This document shows positions 1 to 9,600 of a stretch of 56,405 nucleotides of DNA, piece by piece. Origin of the DNA: a virus. The notes under the pieces are model-generated. The model ran no database searches and had not been told where the DNA came from. It worked only from the letters and a program-made list of their open reading frames with translations. Position numbers and translations under genes: made by a program. Positions within the stretch are counted from its first letter, which is position 1. Each line of letters starts with the position of its first letter. The stretch is from IMG/VR virus record IMGVR_UViG_3300030333_005663, positions 1 to 56,405 of that record, one strand, 5' to 3'.

Positions 1-98
1 GCTGTCTTCACTAGTAAATGACCCATCTTCCATCAGAGGTCCGTGAAGTTCTGGTTCATCATCAGGCAACACTCGATTTTGGTCATATGTAGGGTTTT
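1..98. repeat. Terminal direct repeat, left copy (98 bp)
   Basis: Bases 1-98 are identical to bases 56307-56404; the next base differs (c at 99, t at 56405). This is either the end overlap left when a circular genome is assembled or a short physical terminal redundancy. The reading frame of the gene spanning it is preserved when the ends are joined, giving a unit of about 56306 bp. Confidence 0.95.
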
Positions 99-2301
99 CA
101 TCGGCAGGGCCTAAGTCATCAGGTGCATTGCCTGTCATAACATCATTTAATAAATCTTGAACTGGATGTATCCCTTTATCAGCGGTAGGGGCTTCTGTTG
201 CTAATTTAAAATTACTATCAGCTCCCCATAAGTCTTTAAATTCCTTTTTATATAGTTTGTTCTTTTTAAACTCTTCCCAGCTTAAGTCTCCACCTCTCTT
301 TTTAAAATTAGCAAATTTTTGATATCGCTTTCTATTAGCGCCTTTAGGTAGGTAATAAGTATCCCCAGTATTTACGTCAACAATCTTTCTTCTGCTAGTT
401 GCTTCTCTTGCAATTTTACGGGCATCTTTCTCTTGTTTTTTAAATTCTTCCCAACTAGTATAACTATCTATAGTATCATCTTTTCTAGCTTGGATATATC
501 TAGCATACCTATCCTTATTAGCAAATGCTGGTATTTTAATTACTGTACCATCTGGCATTTGAACATTTCTAGTCGCACCATCTATACCCACTCGCTCTTT
601 AAAAGCTTTAAAGCCAGGAGTTTCTTTGCCTGAAGTTGTTATAATACCATCTTTCCCATGATAATCATAGCCTTTCTTATAATAGGCTCTTTTAGCTTTT
701 TTATCAGCAAAATGAGCTTCTGCTTGAGCTATATTTTTATCACTTCTCTCATCTTCTGCAGTAGCTCTTTTCTTTTCTCTGTTCGCACGATACGTATCTA
801 TCATATCTCTAATAGGTCTTTTCTTTGAAGGCACAAGTTTAGTAAAAGTCTTTCCGTCATATGTCACAGTTTCTGGATCGTCAGAGCCTTTTCCAGGCCA
901 TCTAGATAAAGCATTCTTTTTAGCCATTTGCCTTTTATACCAAGTATTAGTAGTGACGTTATCTATATTCTCTTTAGCCTTAGCTACTGCTTCTTTAGAA
1001 AGCTTTCTATATTCTTCTTTATCAATTACGCCTTCTTGAAGTAAAAAATAAAGATCCTTGTTTTTTTGTATTAAGGTTTGTCTTGCTTCTTCATTAGCTG
1101 CGTTTATCTTAGGAGTACCAAATATATTCTGAAGAAGAGTGGTGTTTTCATCGCTTTTAGGGAATATAGTTTTTCGAATATCTTTCTTAGTTTGCTCTAT
1201 ATCTTTGCCAAACTGTTCAAATCCACCTTCTCCAAAAAACTTTAAACTTTTATCTAATAATCCTGCACCTGCCATCAGTTCAACTGTTCTTTGAGCTCCT
1301 GTAAGACCTTTCCTTCCAATAGGATTGAAATATCCAGCAGCTCCTAAAGTTGCAGCCCCAATTGCTTGTTGAGCAGGTTTTCTCCACCAAGGAACCTTAT
1401 GCCCTGGAGCCGAATCATTCATAGCATCCCATCCAGTTCTAAATCCCTGAACCCTACTCATTAATCCACCTGGATTAACTTGGAAATCACCATCTTCACC
1501 AATAGTCCAGTCTAAATCATCAAGCTTTGGATATGTTCCAGTGGTTTCAACCTTTGTATTACCGTCCCATCCTTCTATATATTTATTGAATTTTTTACGC
1601 TGAGTGTCTTTATCCATGTCTTGCCAGCCAGGATTTACCTCTTTCCACAGTGCTTCTAGTTTTTCGAAGTCTTGAAGGTCCTCGTTACGTCCAACATATT
1701 TGCCTTGTCTAGCTCCAGCAATTCCACTCTGCCAGAACTCTTTATCAAATAATGGCATAAGCTTTCCTGAATATTTATCTGTCGGAGCCCCAAGCCATCC
1801 TCTCATTACTGTAGGAGATGTAGCTTCGTCATATCTTTTATATTCATCGTAGAATTTTTTATGTAGTTCAGGGTCTTCTAGCCTATTCCATATTCCCTCT
1901 TGAGCGGCGGTAATTTTCGCTTCTTCAGTAGTACCTAACCAATCTGTAAGCCTATCTATCATTCCATCACGACCAGTTCTAGACCTAAACTGAACCTTCC
2001 CTTTGTTATCTACTTCAAATTGAGGCTTCATTGTTGTGTAGAAATCCTCATAATCATCAAACATTGCCATTGAAGGATGGTCTTGAAGTTCAGTCTCCCA
2101 CATATCCTTAATTATCTTATCACTCCAAGCTCTTTTAGAGCCTTCAAATTCAGGCTTGAAAGTCTTACCCAATAAACCTGTAAGACCTCCCTCTACAGCC
2201 TTGCCAAGCATTGCTCCTTGAGTATAGCCTAAGTCCTTCCATGTCTCAGCCATCTGAGCATTGGAGTAAGCTATTGGTGAAAAATCTACATTAAATGCCA
2301 T
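1..2301 (-). CDS. Ejection/internal virion protein, N-terminal 767 residues (gene continues at the other contig end)
   Basis: An open frame starts at ATG 2301 (ribosome site in the TAGGAGAATAA leader) and runs without a stop to base 1. It continues in frame at 56306 down to 55749, so the complete protein is 952 aa. The first ~430 residues are helical and mixed charge, with a short Ala/Gly-rich stretch near 315-335 (AAGYFNP). The lysine-rich central part holds two copies of an Arg-Tyr...Ser-Trp-Glu-Glu-Phe-Lys-Lys unit around residues 600-690. The C terminus, at the other end of the window, carries an NPGN peptidoglycan-hydrolase-like domain. It sits between a 238-aa and a 415-aa protein that also look like ejection proteins, just after the tail nozzle gene. 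The role is inferred from position and the hydrolase-like domain; most of the protein resembles nothing I recognise. Confidence 0.85.
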   Translation of the reverse strand, partial: MAFNVDFSPIAYSNAQMAETWKDLGYTQGAMLGKAVEGGLTGLLGKTFKPEFEGSKRAWSDKIIKDMWETELQDHPSMAMFDDYEDFYTTMKPQFEVDNKGKVQFRSRTGRDGMIDRLTDWLGTTEEAKITAAQEGIWNRLEDPELHKKFYDEYKRYDEATSPTVMRGWLGAPTDKYSGKLMPLFDKEFWQSGIAGARQGKYVGRNEDLQDFEKLEALWKEVNPGWQDMDKDTQRKKFNKYIEGWDGNTKVETTGTYPKLDDLDWTIGEDGDFQVNPGGLMSRVQGFRTGWDAMNDSAPGHKVPWWRKPAQQAIGAATLGAAGYFNPIGRKGLTGAQRTVELMAGAGLLDKSLKFFGEGGFEQFGKDIEQTKKDIRKTIFPKSDENTTLLQNIFGTPKINAANEEARQTLIQKNKDLYFLLQEGVIDKEEYRKLSKEAVAKAKENIDNVTTNTWYKRQMAKKNALSRWPGKGSDDPETVTYDGKTFTKLVPSKKRPIRDMIDTYRANREKKRATAEDERSDKNIAQAEAHFADKKAKRAYYKKGYDYHGKDGIITTSGKETPGFKAFKERVGIDGATRNVQMPDGTVIKIPAFANKDRYARYIQARKDDTIDSYTSWEEFKKQEKDARKIAREATSRRKIVDVNTGDTYYLPKGANRKRYQKFANFKKRGGDLSWEEFKKNKLYKKEFKDLWGADSNFKLATEAPTADKGIHPVQDLLNDVMTGNAPDDLGPADENPTYDQNRVLPDDEPELHGPLMEDGSFTSEDS

Positions 2302-2312
2302 TTATTCTCCTA

Positions 2313-3029
2313 TCACGATCCATCAGGTAAAGTTTCTGTTGCAGACCAGTCCCAAGCATTAATAAAATCTCCACTAGCTCCTGCTAGTCCCTGGGCGAAT
2401 CCACCCCACACATTAGCGTTGTGCATATTCTCGCCAGTTATTTTATTTATATAAGCATTAGCCATTGTTGAACCATATGACTGTTCTGATTGTAATTGCG
2501 TATTAAACATTGTAGCACCCATTCCATACAAGCTGTTAGCTTGTTTTTGAGTATCCATTAAATAATTTCTCCAATTATTCGCTAAAGCAGTATCTGCATT
2601 TCTATTTAAATTTTGGTTTTGAGCTATAACTTGCGAGGCATTTATACTTCCATCAGCAGAAGTCAGATTTCTGTTTTGATTTCTTAATATCATAGCCATA
2701 TTATTAGCTGAGTCTTCTTGAAAATAGTTTCTTTGTGTCTGGTTATATTGGCTAGCAGGGTTCCATAAGTCTTGAGCTTTGCCCCACAATTCTGCACCTC
2801 TAACTCCAAATTGATTGCCCAGTTCCCTTGCGTTATCAAGATATCCAGTACCAGCATCATTACTTAATTGAGTTAAGTCTAAACTTTGATATGAATCTGA
2901 AGCATGTTGAGCAGCTAAATAAGACCCAATCAAACTAACCCCACCCATTATAAGCGGGAGATATTGTTTATCATTACCCATAGGGCCATTCTGAACCCAA
3001 CCTTCAATATTATTTAATAATTTATTCAT
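2313..3029 (-). CDS. Probable ejection (DNA transfer) protein, 238 aa
   Basis: The product has one hydrophobic stretch near residues 24-42 (LPLIMGGVSLIGSYLAA) followed by a long Ala/Asn/Gln-rich helical region, and a Gly/Ala-rich segment near 210-225. This is the composition of P22 gp7/gp20-like DNA-injection proteins, which ride inside the capsid and help DNA cross the envelope. It lies directly downstream of the tail nozzle region and 11 bases upstream of the 952-aa hydrolase-bearing protein. I see no catalytic motif. Function is inferred from composition and neighbours. Confidence 0.6.
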   Translation of the reverse strand: MNKLLNNIEGWVQNGPMGNDKQYLPLIMGGVSLIGSYLAAQHASDSYQSLDLTQLSNDAGTGYLDNARELGNQFGVRGAELWGKAQDLWNPASQYNQTQRNYFQEDSANNMAMILRNQNRNLTSADGSINASQVIAQNQNLNRNADTALANNWRNYLMDTQKQANSLYGMGATMFNTQLQSEQSYGSTMANAYINKITGENMHNANVWGGFAQGLAGASGDFINAWDWSATETLPDGS

Positions 3030-3071
3030 AATATGCCTTTATTCTTAAAATTCGCCAATATAATATATGAA

Positions 3072-3680
3072 TTATCCAATAGTTTTTCCAACATTAATAT
3101 CCATATCTACCTCTTTTTCAATATCTTTCAAATTGAATAGTTCTTTATTGCTTAGATTTCTAAGTAATAAGTTTAAATTATTAGTCATTTGTTCTAATTG
3201 ATTTTCAAGACTAGCAATCCTATCAAATTGTGCATTAAAGTGAGTTAATTGCCCAGCAGTCAATTCTCCAGTTTCTAACCCTTCTGAAGGAGGGTCAGAC
3301 TTCCATGTCGAAGGAACCTCATAGCTACGTAATTCCTCGGGCATTTTAGCGGAAAAAGTTTTCCAATTATCAGCTCCCATTATCTCGATAGCATTAGTTC
3401 CAAATCCATCTCCTGTTTCCTTAATGCGCATAGTTCCTGTTTCACTAGTAAGTCTTCCCATTTGGGGGTTTCTAGCTTCTCTAACTACTCTTCTTTTAGC
3501 AGGTTGAACCATTCTATTTTGAAGATTCCCTAAAACTTCCCATATTTGATCTAAAGAAGATGTAACTTCATAATCGTCAATATCCCCAACTCTTTGCTCT
3601 ACGTGTACAGGATTCCTGGAAGCTGAACTTCTTCTAGCTATAGGTTTTCTTGTACTTCTTTTTAAGGTTGAATTAGACAT
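3072..3680 (-). CDS. Virion-associated hypothetical protein, basic N terminus and C-terminal coiled coil, 202 aa
   Basis: The first 25 residues are strongly basic and Ser-rich (RSTRKPIARRSS), followed by a mixed central region. Residues ~150-185 form a heptad-like coiled coil (FDRIASLENQLEQMTNNLNL). Its start overlaps the stop of the 2403-aa tail protein by one base, so the two are translationally coupled. Position between nozzle and ejection proteins suggests a structural or chaperone role. No family recognised. Confidence 0.6.
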   Translation of the reverse strand: MSNSTLKRSTRKPIARRSSASRNPVHVEQRVGDIDDYEVTSSLDQIWEVLGNLQNRMVQPAKRRVVREARNPQMGRLTSETGTMRIKETGDGFGTNAIEIMGADNWKTFSAKMPEELRSYEVPSTWKSDPPSEGLETGELTAGQLTHFNAQFDRIASLENQLEQMTNNLNLLLRNLSNKELFNLKDIEKEVDMDINVGKTIG

Positions 3681-6600
3681 TATTTTACAGGTTTCCTTCT
3701 ATATATAATTTCAAAAGATTCAAGTTTTAATTCCCCATGCATATCAGTATGGTTAGACTCTATAGGATATCCTCCAGCTTGGTCAGTAGCTTTTGGTCCA
3801 TGAAAAGCAGCTTCAGCTGTTGTCTCTTCATTAGGGTCTCCAAAATATACAGCTATTGCATTTCCTTTAGCATCAGAATTAAGATGAAACTCTACAACAC
3901 AAACATCGTATATATCATTCTTACTAGTCTCCCATTGTTCTTGAGTGAACTTTTTGGGTAACATTCTAATTCCATCAACATATATCCCAATAGCTCCTCT
4001 ACATTGCTCTATAGGATTTGTCTGAAGGTTGGCAACTGCCTCTTGATTGATTTCAGTTTCTTTCATCTCTCCAGTGCTTGCATCTCTAGAATGCTTAATA
4101 TATTTCCATGCATATTTATTCCAAGCATAATTAGCATCACCTTCTCCTGGCTCATGTTTCAATGCGCTTGTGCCTGAATAATTATAATTATGTATCCATA
4201 CATTCGATAAATCTTCACTAGGCTCTACCTTTGGAACCAGTAATTTAACTTTAACTTTTTTAAATACTTTAGTTTGAGTAGAAGATCCTAAATTCATTTC
4301 ATGAGATTTCCATCTCCATTTTTTGTTATACCAATCTTCTTCATAGCTTTCAGGAAGCGCGTCACCACCACCTACAGTTACAACCCTAGAATAATTTTCC
4401 CCAGTTATAGTAAGAGTTTCATTCTTCATGCCAGTAGTAGTGGTATTCATATTATATAAAATATCATTTATTCCATCTTGCTGCATGTCCCATCTTTGGA
4501 AAGTCGTATTATAAGACCATCTATGCTCTTTAGATAAAACAAAGGTAAAAGCTTGATTTTTTGGATCATAATATACAAAAGGCTGGAAATCAGAGTGTTT
4601 TTTTAATAAGTCGAATATCCCTGTATGATGAACATTATCTTTCCTAATTGGCATACCTATGGGCTCTACACGACCTCCTTGCATCATATATATGTTATCT
4701 GGACCAAGCCATGCCATAATATTTGCAGTTGAAGTTACGCAATTCTTATTTTTACACCCAATATAGTTATACTCTTCTTCAATAGATAAAGATTGAGGAT
4801 TAATTCTAAACATTTGATTAGAAGTGAACACAAAAAGCCTGCCATTAAAATTGTGCATAGCTGTAGGTTTTGCTTTTAGTGTAATGAAATCTTGAGCCCA
4901 GTTAAACTGAGACCAAGCTCCCCCAAGAGCAGATTCTCTATTAGATACAAATATTGTTCTAGGCCATTCACTGTCTTCGATTCCAAAAACAGCGGCTTCC
5001 CTAGGAACATCTACATCTCCAACAAACAATGTACTTCCCACATTAGCAGCTAATCCATAATTTACATATGAAGTGCCAAGAGTTTCTGGCATTCCATTTA
5101 ATATACTATAAGTTGCAGCAGGATTGTTTTCACTTAATACTGTAACCCTATAATATTGAACCTGATAACTCGATTGAGCTCCTTCAGGCCAAGAAATCAT
5201 CTCGCCTTCAGTTGTTTTAGCATCAATTTCCTTTAAAAGTCTATATTCTCCCCATTCATGATTATTTATAGGGTCAGTTGAAGAAACATATATGTTTACA
5301 TGAGTTACCCTTGGATTTAAATTATCTGCAAAACCTCTATATAATAATACATTAAGTTGAATAGCATCATGAGCAGTAGTAGCCTTAAAGCTATCTCCAT
5401 TGATATCTTGTTTAACATCCATTTCGTAGTAAAATTCAGTTAAAGGACTTTCCTGATGTCCATCATATGTTAACGATGTTTTAAACCTGTATTTCCTATC
5501 AACCTTCCATAAATGGCTTAATAGCGCTACATCCGTATTTCCATAAATTAAACTATTTTGCAAATCAATGTCTTCATAAGCTTGGTCATGCCATTCAGTA
5601 GTATCTGCATAAGTTCTGCCATCTGTCATGCCAGTTGCTGGATGAGCATGGGAAGACATTCCAGTTGCTGTGACGATTATATTCGGTTGTTTTTCATTTT
5701 CACTTTCAATAGAGGTTGGATCTTCTTGATGCACTTCAACAGTTTTGTTCGAGGCATTCGCCGTAAAAGGAATTGTATGCCAAGTAAGAGGATTGCTAGT
5801 TTGATTAGATGAGCCCATAGCTCTAAAGGGACTAGACCAAGATATAGCATCTGCGAATGGACCACTATACTCAGTAGTATAATCTGTATCATCATCTAAA
5901 TTAGCAACACCTAAATTTGAAGGTGACATCCCCACCTTCAAGTTACTTAAAGAAAAGTCCCCTGAAGATTCTACCATTTTATAGGTATTGGTATCCAAAG
6001 ACATCGATGCTGATGCAAATATTGGCTTTACGACACCCATTTGATTCCATTCAGTAGAATTTCCTCCTTCTGCACTCAAGTCAACAGTATCTTGATTAAC
6101 AGTAATGGAATTGCTTGTATTTGTATGCCCTCCCATAGGTGGATCAACTGTAATTTTCTTCCCACTTATCATAGGTGCTATTCCCCAAGGAATAGATTCT
6201 CCACCCGTGTAAGTTCCACCTTGCTTCCCAGACTTATGATTACTATTAGCTAGGTCTCCAGTAAAATCTCCTAACCAGAAAGAATTTAATTTAACTCCAC
6301 CATTTGCTGCTTGAAGCATTAGGGTTAATCTTCCTCCTTGAGTATTTGTAGAGCTTCCAGACCCCAATGTTCTATTGCTAGTAATTAAAGATGAGATTGT
6401 TTCTGGATTAAAAATACTATCTTCTGGGTCTAATACATCGCATTGATTAGTAACCCAACCTCCCATTATATATTTAGTACCAGCTTTATTAACAGTTTCT
6501 CTGCCTATAACACCCATAGTACTAGACGTAGACATCCAACTCAAACCACCAGAACCACTAAGGCTATGCAAGTGATTTCTCCAGTCATCTTCCCAATCAG

Positions 6601-9600
6601 CAGCACCTGTTCCATTATCTATATCTCTAACAAGCCCAGCATTCCAAGTAGGGCCTTGTAAGTTATTCCACGTTCCACCAGGATTCGTACTAGATGATGC
6701 ATATCCCGTGACATCACTCCAGACCACTGAATGTGGGCTGCCAATATAGTATTTCACGCTATCTGGAGTTAATTTTAATGTATCAAATTGCGCTTGACTT
6801 TTCCATTGTCCTTTTAAACTAGCAGTATTAGTATCTCTTGTCCAGAAGCCCTTACCATCTTGCTCTCCAGTTGCTTCTATTGGAGTCATACCCCATTTAC
6901 CACCTGCACCACCTGTTAAACTTATAGCTGTATTTGTCAGAAGAAACATTCTTTTTTTCGTATTATTATAGCATACATTCTCTGGTCTAGCTACATGATT
7001 CTCTTCTCCGTTATATCTTGTTGAAACTCCTCCAGTCTTTTTAACTAAATGATGATATAATCCATCTAGTGGAGCTGCATTGATTGTCCATTCTTCTGTA
7101 GCATCAATTCCAATCTCAGGAGTTAACCTTTCTTGAGGCATATTTAAACACTTCAGAGAAATAGTACCATCTCCATACCAATTTTCATAGCCAGCCTCCG
7201 CTGAACTATTAGTAGATATCCCAGAACTTCTAGGAATAGGCCATCGTCTTTTATGGGGAAATTTAGTTCCATCGTTAGGCGTAGTTTCGAAATTAGCAGC
7301 ACCTTGGTTTGGAAACTCGTAACTAGGGTCGTCATCAGCATATTCGCAGCCATTACAATCATATCTATTTATAAATATTACTGTGCCTTGTGGAGATGCA
7401 TCCACTGCATCTCTAGTTGTTTTTTGCGGAAAGTACCAGCTATTCTCATTAGGATGTGCTTCTTCTGTATTTACATTATGAGGTGTTGTATTATGAGCTA
7501 TCCATTCTGGCCCGTCAGTTCCAAAAAAGGTATCATATGCCCAGCTAAATGTAAATAATTCATAACCAGCAATCCAATTTGCTCTCCAGTTCTGTGAGCT
7601 TTTACCTATTGCAAATGGGAAAAACACCATATTCCATCCAAATGCATTATCTGGATGCCAAAAATCTCCATTGGGAGGTTGCTCAGAAGAACTATTTATA
7701 TCACCGCCAGCCCATAAAGTTCCATCTCCATTTCTAAGATAGTCAGTATAATTAGAACCACTAGTCCAATCTCTTTCTATATAAAGATTACTTACAGGTT
7801 CAAAGTACTTTAAGCAAAAGCCATAATGAGTAGCATAAACATGCTCGCCTCCACTACCACTTGTATCTCCCCACCATCTAGGGTTACTTGGAACTCCAAA
7901 AGAAACTTTACCCACCTCTGTCATTAAATTATCATCATCATTCAGACCATTAGCTAATGGATAAAAAACTCCATCTGTTATTTGAGCTCCACCTGGTTGC
8001 CCATCTGCATCGTATGTATGTGTTGTTTCATATAATGAGCCTTTAACCATATCTCCTTGACCATTACCAGCCCACTCTCCAGGGTAGGCTCTACTGTAAG
8101 GATTAGCAGCATTTGTATGTTTGTTTTCTTGCCAATTATCACTTTTATATGTTTTTAACCCGCCACCAAATAAACTAGTAAAAGCTCCTTCAAAACTCAT
8201 AACTAACCCTACATAATTCTCATGTTCAGGGATTCTTACTAGTGGAAATCTAGGATATGCTATTTTGGGAGATTCCATTTGAGTTATAGCCCATCCATCA
8301 TGAGCAGGACTATCATGTCCATTTCTTTTATCTGGATCTAAATTAGTAAAACAATTAAACATCTTTGGAAATTCTCTTGGCCCTAATGCATTCATCATTC
8401 GAACTCTATTAACAATACCCACTCCAGCATTAGATGCTCTTGATTGAACCAAATTATCTCCCACATTATACATTTCTGGAGCTTTTGAGCCATATGCAAC
8501 TGAATGTCCTGCAGTTAATTCAAAACCTTCATCATAAAAAGGTTCATCATCAGTATGTGGAGGCCAATTGTCTGCAGAAGTACTGTCTGAGGCCTCTATC
8601 GTATTTAATTCTTTTTTACTATACCAATTTCTCCAATTCATTAAACCAGTCCAGCCTATTCCATGCCCCATAGTAACTCCTTCATACGGAGTATTATAAG
8701 CATCATATCTATTTCCTTGAGTTAAATCAGACAGCCCGTCTCTATATACACCTGAAGGGTTGGTAGTTTCATTGTATTCTCCCATAAACTGATGAATGTC
8801 AAATCTCACCCTAGTTCCATCATGAGGTCCTAAAGAATATGTAGGGAAAAAGCCAGGGTTCAAATCTATAACAGCATGTTGTTCGTTCCCTATATAGCTA
8901 TCTAACCATTCTGAATATCTTCCAGGCCAAGCTCTCATAGACAAATGCCCACCTTTATCATGTCTATGAAACCATCCTGATGTTATTCCAAACATACCTA
9001 CTCCACCTGCAGTTGGCCATTCATCTGCTCGAAAAGGATGTCTCCTCATTTCATACCAAGGACTAGATGAGCCTTCAGTGTAATTAGCAAGCCAATGAAT
9101 CTTATTAGCTCCTAACCCATTGTCAACATATCCCCATGGTCTATGAGTATAAGAAGTATAACCATATGTAGAAACAGCGTCACCTACACTATTTCCTCTA
9201 GGGATTAATACTGTTCCAGTGTTGTCCATAACTGTACCTTTGTTAGTCCAGTTTTGAGCAGCAGGAGAAAACTTTGTCCAGCGATATAACCACATCATAT
9301 CGTAAAAAATCCATTGAGATAATCCATTTTTAACTGGAGTGTCATAATACCACTTATGACCTCCAGAATTATTACCAGGCCAATTGTTCCATAAATAAGA
9401 ATCTCCATAAGTAGGTAAAGCAGCTTGACCTCCACGCATCCATCTAAAATCAGGATTCGTCGTCCCAGCTAATTGATATCCTATTTTAGGATAATGCCAA
9501 TAGCTAGATCTATCTCTAAACCTCACACTTTTTAGGTCCGAAGTTATAACTGTTTTTATTTGGCTGGACAATGTTTGAGAGTCATCGTTTAAATCTGCGT

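Noticed and set aside
8434-8673. Plus-strand frames inside the giant tail and polymerase-like genes
   Set aside because: They are shadows of the minus-strand coding frames with no ribosome sites or recognisable product.
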